Source of the DNA: Nilaparvata lugens
Taxonomy: Eukaryota > Arthropoda > Insecta > Hemiptera > Delphacidae
Reading direction: 5' to 3'
Assembly: GCF_014356525.2 (NCBI RefSeq)
Contig: NC_052508.1
Span: 62,873,775-62,937,774 of the forward strand
DNA length: 64,000 bases
A program made the position numbers and the translations under genes. The notes beneath the pieces were generated by a model. That model was not told the origin of the DNA and made no database searches. It worked only from the letters and a program-made list of their open reading frames with translations. Of the stretch, positions 10,743 through 21,734 are shown one piece after another (within the stretch, counting starts at the first letter, position 1; the number at the start of each line of letters is the position of its first letter).

Positions 10743-11778
10743 ATACACCACTACCGATAACATATCCCCATTACAAACTCTTATTCCCACTTATTCAACA
10801 TTCCAATCACAACGTACGGGAAAAATACGGCTTAAAAGTGGAGATAACAAATTGAAACACATCCGCTGAAGCATTGCACCAGAAAAAGGTTATGTTTGTG
10901 CCCTCACCAACGGATTTGTACAGGCTTAGCGTATAGCGATTTATCATCAAGTATCATACCTATATATGAGACATTCCGATATTTTTTTGGCAACAAAACA
11001 TACCTATACGCAGGGAGAACAAATTATATGTATGTGTGTGTGTGTGTATGACGAGTGTGTTTGTATGATTGTACACATATCTTCAGAGTATAACACATAT
11101 CTCTACAACACACGAATCTAACACATATCTTGATAATTGTGTCGTGCAGTCGAACGGAAGGAGACGCGATTTGGTCCAGTGAGTGCGTTTTTCAGCGTTT
11201 TTTTGTGCGTTTTCTTGCATGAGAATGATGTATATTGACGAGCAAAGCCGATCAAACCGATTCAAGGTCCGTGAAGTCCGTCTGCCAACTTACTTAATTA
11301 ACGAAGTACGGGCCGAAGCGATGGATTAAGAGAATACAACTGCGAGAAAAATCGGAGGGGAATAAAAATGTTTGGCGGCGTGTAATCACAATCAGTGCGG
11401 GGATGATTGGGGAAGAGGGAGAGGTGAATGTGGGAGAGGTGGAAGAATGGAGTGTAGGGCGGAAGGTGATGAGGAAGAGGGAAGAGAGTGACTAGGAGGA
11501 GAGATATTAAGAGGAAAGATATTAAGAGAAAAACGAGAGTAGTGAGAGAAATTCACTAGAGGGAAACATTATTATTATTAAATTCATTATAATAAGAAGT
11601 GAAGAAATGATAAAATAAGTAGAAAAAGTGGAAAACAAGAACAATGAAAAAAAAAAAAACAGAGATGAAATGGAGGTGGTAGAAGAAAAGGAAAACCTTC
11701 AGTGGAGAGGACGGAATTGAATACTGAAGATAAGTACGTGTAATAGCATAGCAAAGAAACCTATACGAGCTTAGGATT
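10743..11778. other. unassigned; block resembling 2355-2380 at 10828
   Basis: CGGCTTAAAAGTGGAGATAA (10828 on) resembles the block at 2355-2380. A short TG repeat lies at 11029-11050, and 11400-11540 is purine-rich. No gene recognised. Confidence 0.35.
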
Positions 11779-12037
11779 GGTTGATTGATTGAGTACTTCA
11801 TTTATGTAGATTACAATATATACTGGCGTATACACTTATATACAATAGCTTACAATACAGCAAAATTATATATGATACGAAAACTGTATATGATATGAAA
11901 AAGCAATTTGTGATATAATAACTATAGATAATTATATTGATATGCATCTACATAAATTGGCGGAGCTTTGGACATATCAATGTCCATTCTTCGGGAAGAA
12001 TATTAAAAATATCCTTCCAACTAACTCTCTACCAAAG
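11779..12037 (-). mobile_element. family D retroposon copy
   Basis: Minus-strand copy of the element at 13311-13596; the two copies face each other 1.3 kb apart. It carries the end of a short frame with stop (read on the minus strand, ATGGACATTGATATGTCC and so on), an AT-rich 3' part and the tail AATAAAGTACTC...ATCAATC. Confidence 0.65.
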
Positions 12038-12226
12038 GATGAGAGATAAGTAGGAAATGTAGGTGAATGTTATTCCAAGAGGTAATGAATTAGGTTGAAT
12101 AGGAGTTGTCTACTCGTATAGGGGAGAAGTATGAGAAGAAGATGAAAAATCAAAATTTTTTAAAAATAATCTTAGATAAGTATGTAAGAGACCGATAAAA
12201 CGGTTTGAAAGGAGAAATTAGTCTTT

Positions 12227-12370
12227 CTTTCATGGTCTACAAATTTAATTTATTGTTGCCCTTTATAATGTGTTTTTTTTTTAATACATAATCAGGTTTC
12301 CTTATAAATGTGAAAATTAAGGAAATTGAAAAAAAAGTAAAAAAGGGCAACAATTTGTAGACCATGAAAG
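12227..12370. mobile_element. palindromic MITE, 144 bp
   Basis: Inverted ends CTTTCATGGTCTACAAATT and TTTGTAGACCATGAAAG, with GTTGCCCTTT and AAAGGGCAAC further in. It is noncoding; a target-site duplication is not clear. Confidence 0.55.
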
Positions 12371-13310
12371 GAACAAAAATATTTTGGTGAGGAATAAACT
12401 GATCACAAAAGATGATTGACAAATATTTTGGAGAAAAGAGTGAATAGATAGAAAAAATTCAAAACAGATAAAGATGAGACAAGAGAAGAGGAAGACTAGT
12501 GATAGACGAAAAACGAAGAGGGAAAAAATAAAAGAAACAGAGCATTTCAGAAAGCATCGCCTGACCCTATTAAAAAAGACAGTGAAATTAAAAGGACGAG
12601 GCAGCGGTCATCCTTTATACACGGTAGTATGTATATATGCTTGTATGGTCCTATAAATGTGTTTGTGTACATGTGTGTGAGTATATCCATTTCACAAATT
12701 GAAAAAACTGAGGGTGCTAACCTAACAGCTTGTATGGAGAGACCCCGAATTTCCCAGCTCCCAGCTCTGTTTGAGTTGAACCAGAAATTTTCCGCTAAAA
12801 AGTTTTCCAAGTGTTCAGCGAACTGTGAGAGTGTCTGCCTCGAAACCTGAATGACTGACCGACCAGTCATCGGTTGGATTTGTTTTGTCCTCTTACTTCG
12901 AAAATGCTTTCACAGCCAAATAATAACAATAATGAGTGCCGAAAAAAGAAAAGAGAGGTGAAAAAGAGGAAAGAGAGAGAATGAAGTGAAAAGACGCGGG
13001 GGGGGGGTGTTAAAAGAGAGTTGAAAAAGAGTTGAAAAGTGTTACGGCGCTCGTTTTTCGAATGCTACAAAGCTTTAGATTTTTCATCACGGGCTCGTTA
13101 GTTTCCTATATAGGACGCATTTAAATCGCGCTCAGCTAACCGTTAATGCGTAATTTAGATTGCGCTAATGCATCTCTTTTTCATCTTCTTCTTTTCCCCA
13201 CCTCCCCATCATCTCATTACCTCTCCCCATCAACCTCTTCCTCCCCCTCGTCATCAATTCCTCCTCTCCATTTCTCGTCTACATTCTTCTTCTTCTTCTT
13301 CTCTCTCTCT
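12371..13310. other. unassigned; possible noncoding element 13030-13175
   Basis: 12430-12600 is purine-rich and 12990-13000 holds a G run. The segment 13030-13175 is less repetitive, has CpGs and homeodomain-like TAAT cores (CGTTAATGCGTAATTTAG, GCGCTAATGCAT). A regulatory role is only a guess. Confidence 0.35.
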
Positions 13311-13596
13311 TTGGTAGAGAGTTAGTGGGGAGGATATTTTTAATATTCTTTCCGAAGAATGGACATTGATATGTCCAAAGCTCCGCCAATTTATGTAGAT
13401 GCATAACAATATAATTATCCATAGTTATTATATTACAAATTACTTTTCATATCATATACTTTCAATAATTATTTTCTTAGTCTATATTATGTTAATTCAT
13501 CTATAATTTTGCTGTATTGTAAGCTATTGTATATAAGTGTATAAGCCAGTTATATTGTAATCTACATAAATAAAGTACTCAATCAATCAATCAATC
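13311..13596 (+). mobile_element. family D retroposon, plus-strand reference copy
   Basis: Runs from TTGGTAGAGAGTTAGTGG to the tail ACTCAATCAATCAATCAATC. Near the 5' end, ATGGACATTGATATGTCC opens a 15-codon frame ending at TAA; the same residues recur in the 11779 and 38611 copies. A 230-bp AT-rich part and AATAAAG precede the tail. It looks like a retroposed transcript end, but no full-length source is in the window. Confidence 0.65.
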
Positions 13597-13600
13597 TTCT

Positions 13601-13715
13601 TTCTAATAGTCATTAACTCTTCCTAAAAGTCATGAACTTTTCCTAATAGTCTTAAACTCTTCCTAATAGTCATTAACTCTTCCTGATAGTCATTAACTTA
13701 TCTTAATAGTCATTA
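13601..13715. repeat. 20-bp tandem repeat
   Basis: About 5.5 units of TCCTAATAGTCATTAACTCT, with starts at 13621, 13641, 13661, 13681 and 13701. The words AATAGTCATTAA also occur in the unique part of the nearby minisatellite (14600-14680). Confidence 0.85.
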
Positions 13716-13738
13716 AATAATAATAAATATAATCAATT

Positions 13739-13857
13739 ATGAAATAAAAACACATAGATGTTGTCAGTTTTCTACACTTTATTTGGTAAAAATGTAAAAC
13801 TAAATTAAACCAAATTAAAGTGTAGAAAACTGACACATCTATGTGTTTTTATTTCAT
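13739..13857. repeat. palindromic foldback repeat
   Basis: Nearly perfect arms of 41-42 bp (13739-13780 and 13817-13857), beginning ATGAAATAAAAACACATAG, around a 36-bp AT-rich centre. Probably a MITE or the end of a larger element. Confidence 0.7.
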
Positions 13858-14129
13858 CATGGAACGTTTCTACAACATCGACCACAACTCAGTTGAAGTT
13901 TTAAATAATCAATTTATTTGTTCACCGACCAGCCATACAAATACAGAGATACAGTTGAATAGAAATACATGCACAATATAATTATTCTATAATTCCAAAA
14001 TTAACATCCATTAGAAATTAAATATTCCAAAGTAAAGTGTCAGTTCATGAGAGAGCACGATTTCACTCGTTATGTCTCTTATCACTGTCTCCCCTATATG
14101 TGGATTATAAAACTGTGAAGAATAATAGA

Positions 14130-14417
14130 GTATTACCATAGAGAAACAATAGCATAAGTAGATATCCCATGGTATAGGGCGTTTATGTCGCAACTTTTAC
14201 TGTTATCCCAAGCCTATAGTCAACGTAGTTCTTTCCTGTGAAGCTTTATAAAGCTGGCAGTCTCTCATATTGTGCCGCTCATACACTCTTACCCGGTCAA
14301 AACAGTAAAAATCGACAATAATCGACAGTAATTGGCTTGAGATAACAGTAAAAGTTGCGACATAAACGCCCTATACCATGGGATATCTACTTACGCTATT
14401 GTTTCTCTATGATACTA
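14130..14417. mobile_element. foldback MITE with 85-bp arms
   Basis: The left arm (14130-14215) includes CATAGAGAAACAATAGC, GATATCCCATGGTATAGGGC and CAACTTTTACTGTTATC; the right arm (14334-14417) is the near-perfect reverse complement. The central part is about 118 bp. It is noncoding, and I remember the arm sequence as abundant in planthoppers. Confidence 0.75.
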
Positions 14418-14536
14418 CTGCATAACTAAAAAATTTATTACATGAAAAATTGAATCAATACATCAATGGAATAATTACAATTCAACAAAAATACTTGAAT
14501 AACGCAGCAATATAAAAATTATGGTTCAAAGCATAC

Positions 14537-15690
14537 AAAATATAAATAAAGCATACTTAAAAGTCAATTATGCTACTTGAAGCATACTTCAAAGCGTACT
14601 TAATAGTCATTAAAGTCAATATGATTCATACCTGAAGCATACTTCAAAGCATAGTTAATAGTCATTTTAACTCTTCCTTTTAGTCAATACTATGAAATAC
14701 GTAAAATACGCATCATCGATATGAATATTTATATTATCCATGCCATTATACATGGGCATCATAAGGTATGGGATCCAGAATCTTGATGATATACAAATGA
14801 CTATCTTCTCAAGCCATTCCATCCCAAAACCCGAGAAGGCCTACTTTATATGGCCACGAGTCAATCAATATTTGAATAATAGAGGAATAAGTTGTCCTAA
14901 CAGCTTCACTCATTCACATGGGTACAAACCCACATAAACCTTATTGGTATGCCCACGAGTCAAAAATCTAAATATCCAGTCACTTAGAATGGCCACGAGT
15001 CAAAAATCTTAATATAAGTAGTCCTACCAGCTTCATTCACTCAAAACATGGGTACAAACCCATATAACCCACTTAGTATGCCCACGAGTCAAAAATCTAA
15101 ATATCCAGTCACTTAGTATGGCCACGAGTCAAAAATCTGAATATCCAGTCACTTAGTATGGCCACGAGTCAAAAATCTGAATATCCAGTCACTTAGTATG
15201 GCCACGAGTCAAAAATCTAAATATCCAGTCAATTAGTATGGCCACGAGTCAAAAATCTAAATATCCAGTCACTTAGTATGGCCACGAGTCAAAAATCTGA
15301 ATATCCAGTCACTTAGTATGGCCACGAGTCAAAAATCTGAATATCCAGTCACTTAGTATGGCCACGAGTCAAAAATCTGAATATCCAGTCACTTAGTATG
15401 GCCACGAGTCAAAAATCTGAATATCCAGTCACTTAGTATGGCCACGAGTCAAAAATCTGAATATCCAGTCACTTAGTATGGCCACGAGTCAAAAATCTAA
15501 ATATCCAGTCAATTAGTATGGCCACGAGTCAAAAATCTAAATATCCAGTCACTTAGTATGGCCACGAGTCAAAAATCTAAATATCCAGTCACTTAGTATG
15601 GCCACGAGTCAAAAATCTGAATATCCAGTCACTTAGTATGGCCACGAGTCAAAAATCTGATATCCAGTCACTTAGTATGGCCACGAGTCA
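14537..15690 (+). repeat. minisatellite block, duplication copy 1
   Basis: About 540 bp of non-array sequence leads into 40-bp monomers of the form ATATCCAGTCACTTAGTATG + GCCACGAGTCAAAAATCTGA, about 15 in a row to 15684. Longer relatives with GGGTACAAACCCA occur in the leader. The whole block starts again at 15691, 1154 bp later. A 65-codon frame at 14740-14937 is identical in both copies but has no recognised domain. Confidence 0.9.
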
Positions 15691-17130
15691 AAAATATAAA
15701 TAAAGCATACTTAAAAGTCAATTATGCTACTTGAAGCATACTTCAAAGCGTACTTAATAGTCATTAAAGTCAATATGATTCATACCTGAAGCATACTTCA
15801 AAGCATAGTTAATAGTCATTTTAACTCTTCCTTTTAGTCAATACTATGAAATACGTAAAATACGCATCATCGATATGAATATTTATATTATCCATGCCAT
15901 TATACATGGGCATCATAAGGTATGGGATCCAGAATCTTGATGATATACAAATGACTATCTTCTCAAGCCATTCCATCCCAAAACCCGAGAAGGCCTACTT
16001 TATATGGCCACGAGTCAATCAATATTTGAATAATAGAGGAATAAGTTGTCCTAACAGCTTCACTCATTCACATGGGTACAAACCCACATAAACCTTATTG
16101 GTATGCCCACGAGTCAAAAATCTAAATATCCAGTCACTTAGAATGGCCACGAGTCAAAAATCTTAATATAAGTAGTCCTACCAGCTTCATTCACTCAAAA
16201 CATGGGTACAAACCCATATAACCCACTTAGTATGCCCACGAGTCAAAAATCTAAATATCCAGTCACTTAGTATGGCCACGAGTCAAAAATCTGAATATCC
16301 AGTCACTTAGTATGGCCACGAGTCAAAAATCTGAATATCCAGTCACTTAGTATGGCCACGAGTCAAAAATCTAAATATCCAGTCACTTAGTATGGCCACG
16401 AGTCAAAAATCTGAATATCCAGTCACTTAGTATGGCCACGAGTCAAAAATCTGAATATCCAGTCACTTAGTATGGCCACGAGTCAAAAATCTGAATATCC
16501 AGTCACTTAGTATGGCCACGAGTCAAAAATCTAAATATCCAGTCAATTAGTATGGCCACGAGTCAAAAATCTAAATATCCAGTCACTTAGTATGGCCACG
16601 AGTCAAAAATCTAAATATCCAGTCACTTAGTATGGCCACGAGTCAAAAATCTAAATATCCAGTCACTTAGTATGGCCACGAGTCAAAAATCTAAATATCC
16701 AGTCACTTAGTATGGCCACGAGTCAAAAATCTAATATCCAGTCAATTAGTATGGCCACGAGTCAAAAATCTAAATATCCAGTCACTTAGTATGGCCACGA
16801 GTCAAAAATCTAAATATCCAGTCAATTAGTATGGCCACGAGTCAAAAATCTAAATATCCAGTCACTTAGTATGGCCACGAGTCAAAAATCTAAATATCCA
16901 GTCACTTAGTATGGCCACGAGTCAAAAATCTAAATATCCAGTCACTTAGTATGGCCACGAGTCAAAAATCTAAATATCCAGTCACTTAGTATGGCCACGA
17001 GTCAAAAATCTAAATATAAGTTGTCCCAACATCTTCACTCACTCAAAACCTGGGTACAAACCCATATAACCCACTTAGTATGCCCACGAGTCAAAAATCT
17101 GAATATCTAGTCACTTGGTATGGCCACGAG
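15691..17130 (+). repeat. minisatellite block, duplication copy 2
   Basis: Begins at an AAAATATAAATAAAGC junction and repeats the leader of copy 1 with no difference I could find over more than 500 bp. It then runs through about 20 monomers of 40 bp. The order of variants (CTGAAT or CTAAAT; CACTT or CAATT) differs from copy 1, so monomers were gained or lost after duplication. It ends with a GGGTACAAACCCA-type unit. Confidence 0.9.
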
Positions 17131-17756
17131 ACCAGGGATAATTATGTACCCAAAGTTTGGTGACTGAGATTTGAATATGAACCCTTCTAAAAATTCTAAA
17201 TTCTAGCACGAGCCGCAGTGAGATTTACTATCAGTATTGATTTGATGGCAAGTTTTGGTGATATTTATAAGAAATGCTGACAGTTCTAGCTGAATCTAAG
17301 GCGAGCAGGTGAGAGGGAGGGTGTCCAAAATTATGTACCCACATGCAAATCATTCCCGGAGAGACCTATGGTGCGTGGCAGTGCATTAATTCATGGCCGA
17401 TCCAAAGGTGGTTACTTAAAGTTTGTTACACATCCAGGTGTCCTGATAAATCTAGTCGACACAGAAAGGGCTTCGATAGACAGAGATGGAGAGTAGCCCA
17501 GTATTTTGCATACAACGAGCACCCGCTAACTGAGGTTAAGGTAAGGGTGGTTATGTTGGAGGATAGCCCCTTTCTAAAATCTGCTCACGGTTTGAACAGA
17601 CGGTTAATTTGAATATGTGCTTTTCTAAGACACGTGGTAGACATCCTTCACATTATTTTTAATGACATGTATATTGACTGTAGTGAGATCCACTTAAAAC
17701 TGTCAGAATTTGTTAAATGAGTAGCATTGATGTTATCATATGAGGAATACTGACAG
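17131..17756. other. mixed region with repeat fragments and protein-like frames
   Basis: A 13-bp direct repeat, AATTATGTACCCA, lies at 17140-17152 and 17329-17341. It brackets a segment with AATGCTGACAG, related to copies near 17684-17757 and 26936-27015. Beyond it, a 42-codon frame (17368-17496) and an overlapping frame (17343-17612) look less AT-driven than the surroundings. No family recognised, and no function claimed. Confidence 0.35.
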
Positions 17757-17935
17757 ATAATAATAATAATTTATTTGCCAAAAACAAAATTACATTATAA
17801 AACTTACTATAATTTAAATTATACAATACAATTCGAATAATTTAAGTTTTTTACAATAGAACAAAATAAATATTACTTGTTGGCACAGCCGGCAAGGAAT
17901 TCCTGAGCGCCTGCTGCTAGAAGAGAATCTCGCTT
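17757..17935 (-). mobile_element. LINE-like 3' end, minus strand
   Basis: Read on the minus strand, CCTTGCCGGCTGTGCC leads through AT-rich sequence to GGCAAATAAATTATTATT. The GCCGG motif and GCAAATAAAT ending resemble 10275-10400. Confidence 0.5.
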
Positions 17936-18978
17936 CACCAATCTTCATATGTATAACTACACATTTTAATGATATGTATATCGTCCAAAAAAAGCTTCTC
18001 TTGTGCGTAATCATTGTTCTAAAGTTTTTCATTGTGTAGTTAACCTAAAACAGAGTCGGCCAGCTTATGAATGAACGGGAGGCGTGGAAAGGTTTTATTA
18101 GCCGGAAGTTTTTTATTCTTAATAGGCCCCGCTAAGAATGCCTCCCATTGAAAAAGGCGTTCCAGTTTTTGAGTTTTAGTACGCAAAACAAAAGTTATTC
18201 GGGAGAGCTAGTAGGGTGCTCAGTTCTGGAATGAGTGAAACCTGTATTTAGTGATGTATTGTTGGGTTGAGGAAGTTAGATTGATTCATGACGGTAATAG
18301 AGTGGATTGAAGTGAACAACTGTTTGTCCCATGCCTTGAATTGAACAACAACTTTGAATAACAAAGGGTGATTAGACAAGGTAGGATTGGTTTGACAAAA
18401 TCACAGTTCTTGGTGGATATCAAAAACGAAATCAATCAATGGGGTTTGCACAGCTTTGACCACTTTCCAATAATAAAATTATTATTTTAAGTTAATTAGG
18501 ATTTGAAGTATCTTAGGATTTGATTAGGATACATTTATGAAATTATTCAAATGCTAATGAATATAATAAAAGTTTTGGAAATTTCTGATTGAGTTTCAAT
18601 ATCAGAGTCCATAGATTTGTTCTTGTTCTCTACCAATAAAAGAACAAACCAATTCATTTTTGAACAATTCAAGCTTTTCCTAATGAATAGTATTTTCATG
18701 GATAAGGTGAAGATGTTGAATTGTCTGAAATACAAACTACTTGAATACTAACGATTAAATCCATTTGATCAATAATGAACAATCATTAAACGTTCAGCTA
18801 TTATTTGAAAGATGGTTGAAGAGAATTTCAAAACGTTTAAATTGTTGAAAAATGTTAGTCGAACGGAAATCCAATCAATGACTTGTCCTGAGACGTACTT
18901 GGTGTTTTTTTCGAATTAGTAAAAAATCTCCAATTATCACGATCCCTGAGTTACCCCCGACTGAGATATTTAATTATT
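17936..18978. other. unassigned sequence
   Basis: 18050-18230 is non-repetitive with some CpG. The rest is AT-rich. No frame of interest. Confidence 0.4.
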
Positions 18979-19003
18979 GTCTTTTTTTCAGAGAAAAAAA
19001 GAC
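18979..19003. repeat. short perfect hairpin
   Basis: GTCTTTTTTTC, loop AGA, GAAAAAAAGAC. Too short to classify; there is no neighbouring gene for it to terminate. Confidence 0.6.
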
Positions 19004-19258
19004 TTCAATTATTACCAATATACTTCACGTTTTACCGGTTATACTTGAGACTGAGGGGCAACAAGATCCATTAATTGAACGTCCAACTCATTCCGAGATG
19101 CCTCATAAAGTGTATTTGAATAGAATTTATTCCGAACTGACAGGATATCAGGAGTCAGTTGAGGTTGAAATATCAGAAAAGGCCAGTTAAAAGAGTTTTA
19201 TGCTGAGGGTTAAGAGTCTACCAATTCTGTAGTCAAAATTAAGAGGATGGTGATAGAA

Positions 19259-19435
19259 ACGAAGAACAAAACAAGGAAGGTGAAGAAGAAGAAGAAGGAG
19301 AAGGAGAGGAAGAAGAAAAAAGAGGAAGAAGAAGAAGAAGGAGAAGAAGAGGAAGAAGGAGAGGAAGGAGAAGAAGGAGAGGAAGAAGAAGAAGGAGAGG
19401 AAGAAGAAGAAGAAGAAGAAGAAGCTGAGGCCCCC
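19259..19435. repeat. (GAA/GGA)n purine tract
   Basis: Near-pure purine sequence of GAA and GGA words. The Glu-rich and Ser-rich frames across it are compositional. Confidence 0.9.
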
Positions 19436-20014
19436 CGTTGATACACAGTCATCGTCAACTTCAAAAAGAAGCCGTTTATTAAGCCAGTAATTTATATAAT
19501 CACGTCCCTGCCCCTTGAGCTATAAACAAAATCCGAAAACTTATATTTTGTCTCGTTTTTCGTTTTTAATCCCAGGCATGAATATTTATTTTCTGGTGTC
19601 CTGGCCCTCCTAATAGACATTCGATTACTTTTTTTAATCTTTCTTGATTTCGAACGTTTTCCTTGTTATGTCAGGTATTCAAAGCTATCATGTAGCTTAT
19701 CGGTTCTGGTACAATGTAGAGCTCTTTCCATGGATTCAAGTACCAAATTGATGAAATCTCACTTATATTTTGTTCAAATACACTTTAAATACTATCACAA
19801 ACTACAAAATAAGTTCAAATACGTTACTAGAAAATTCAAGTTGACCAATTCAATGGTCAAAATCAAAATCATTCACATCTTCATACCAAGTATTCAATAT
19901 TAACAATTCAAATAAAATTATTAATCAAATTCATTTGTTACAGAAACCAAACAATATCAAATCATATGTTCCAAACATCATTCCAAAATCCTATACTATT
20001 GAACGAGCAATTTC
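19436..20014. other. unassigned sequence
   Basis: AT-rich, no recognised feature. Confidence 0.4.
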
Positions 20015-20230
20015 TGTTCATATGTTTAGATGTTCAGATGTTCAGATGTTCAGATGTTCAGATGTTCAGATGTTCAGATGTTCAGATGTTCATATGTTCA
20101 GATGTTCAGATGTTCAGATGTTCAGATGTTCAGATGTTCAGATGTTCAGATGTTCAGATGTTCAGATGTTCAGATGTTCAGATGTTCAGATGTTCAGATG
20201 TTTAGATGTTTAGATGTTTAGATGTTTATA
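20015..20230. repeat. 8-bp tandem array (CAGATGTT)n
   Basis: About 27 units of the octamer, with a few TAGATGTT and CATATGTT variants at the edges. Because 8 is not a multiple of 3 and the unit has no stop, all three plus frames stay open; these are not genes. Confidence 0.95.
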
Positions 20231-20470
20231 TGCTTGTATTTCACCGGATCTCGGAAACGGCTCCAACGATTCTCACGAAATTCAGAACATAGTAGGTTTA
20301 TAATATGAAGATTCAATTGCACTAGGTCTCATCCCTGGAAAAACTCTCTGAAGTACATTGAAAGGATAATTCATCCTTGGAAGAACAGATTTCATGGTCT
20401 GTCGATAACAGAAGATGCTTTTGCCTGTGTGGGAGATCAGCTGTGTAATCATTCAAACAGCTTACCGTAT
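20231..20470. repeat. likely interspersed repeat next to the octamer array
   Basis: GGAAACGGCTCCAACGATTC resembles GAAAACGGCTCCAACGATTT in family E at 25568. The flanking text recalls a planthopper repeat, but no second copy in this window covers its whole length. Confidence 0.35.
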
Positions 20471-20705
20471 CTCGCGAGAAATATTATCTAGAAATTTTAA
20501 TAGACTCTATCAAAATAATCTGATTTGTTGACATGACATGGTTTATCACTCTAAATTAGAGTACATCATTCAAAGTTAATCGTTATTTTACAGTTTTAAG
20601 TGATTAGTGAGTGTTATTTTGTTATATAATTTGGTTTGTAAGCAATCTAAATTAGAACTTTTCTGTTTTTAAATATTTTGACTGAAAATTGGACCTGAAT
20701 TCAAG
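20471..20705. other. unassigned AT-rich sequence
   Basis: No feature recognised. Confidence 0.4.
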
Positions 20706-20822
20706 TGTATGAAACATAACCTACTTTTTGGACCATTTATAGTATATAAATAAAAATTCGGGGAAGAAACAGTTTTGGGCTGTGCCTGTTTGTCCTTCCC
20801 CAATCATTTTGGAGAAAAAAAA
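20706..20822 (+). mobile_element. retroposon 3' end with hairpin
   Basis: GGGGAAGAAACAG pairs with CTGTTTGTCCTTCCCC (20760-20801). This is the same kind of terminal hairpin as at 1975-2011, but no AATA tail follows. Confidence 0.45.
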
Positions 20823-21734
20823 TTTGTGCCCCGATATTACACGTTAATACGATGAGTCATCAAATATTGCCAGCATATTTGAGAACATTCATGGTACAGT
20901 ATGATAATATCTTTAACGAAGGTTTGGTTTGAGATGAACAAAGATTTTAAAGGAGAAGGACTCTTTGTTGATCCAAGGAAGAGAGAGATATATATGGAGA
21001 GAGAGAGAGAGTGTGTGTGTGAGACACAGGATAAATTCACAAAACGTAGAGAAGTGGATGAGACAGAATAATTCACAAAATAGAGAGAGGAAGAGGATAG
21101 AGAATGTAGAATGAGATGAGAGAGGATGTGATGAACTCACGATGCATCTTGAACCAGTTTTCGTAACAATACGGTTCAGAATACAACTACAGTAACCGTC
21201 AAAAATGCCACTCTACCGCAACGTTATAGAGGGGCGTGAGAGAAAGAGAAAAAAGAAAGAGGAGAGAGAAGAAGGACGAATGAGAGAGAATGGTCTTGTA
21301 GTATGAAAATTTCAAAGTGCAGATTATGTGCACTTGATATTGAAAAATGGATTTGGAAGTTTATCCTATCTCATTATCAATAATTATTGTTTTTTTTCCG
21401 CTGCACATAGTCTACTTATATTTTTTTCACATAAAAATAATTTGTAAAATTCCTTAATGTAGGTTGCGAATTTTCAAATGTAGACTTTATAGTTTGTGTA
21501 AAATAAGTTGAGACTTGGCTCTCCATCTCAAGAAATTACAGGGCTGCCAAATCGTGAAAAATTGCAACTTTCTCAAATTTCCAATTCAACGTCAGAATTA
21601 GATGAAGAATATTATCCCCGCTATCCTTTTCCCCGTAATAATTTTATATCAAATTAACGGGGAGAATGTCTCCTCTCTATTGGTGTCTGGATAATTTAAA
21701 ATTTCTTAATTAATGTTTATGTTCGTCAATGAAT
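20823..21734. other. unassigned; GA/GT simple repeat at 20985-21022
   Basis: Contains GAGAGA followed by GTGTGT at 20985-21022 and purine-rich sequence at 21060-21290. No gene recognised. Confidence 0.4.

Noticed and set aside
14740..14937. 65-codon frame, repeated identically at 15894-16091
   Set aside because: Identity follows from the recent DNA duplication and is not evidence of coding; no domain.
14937..17130. CRISPR array
   Set aside because: The 40-bp units are contiguous and have no unique spacers; the sequence is eukaryotic and there are no cas genes.
18979..19003. transcription terminator
   Set aside because: The hairpin with T run looks like a bacterial terminator, but the genome is eukaryotic and no gene precedes it.
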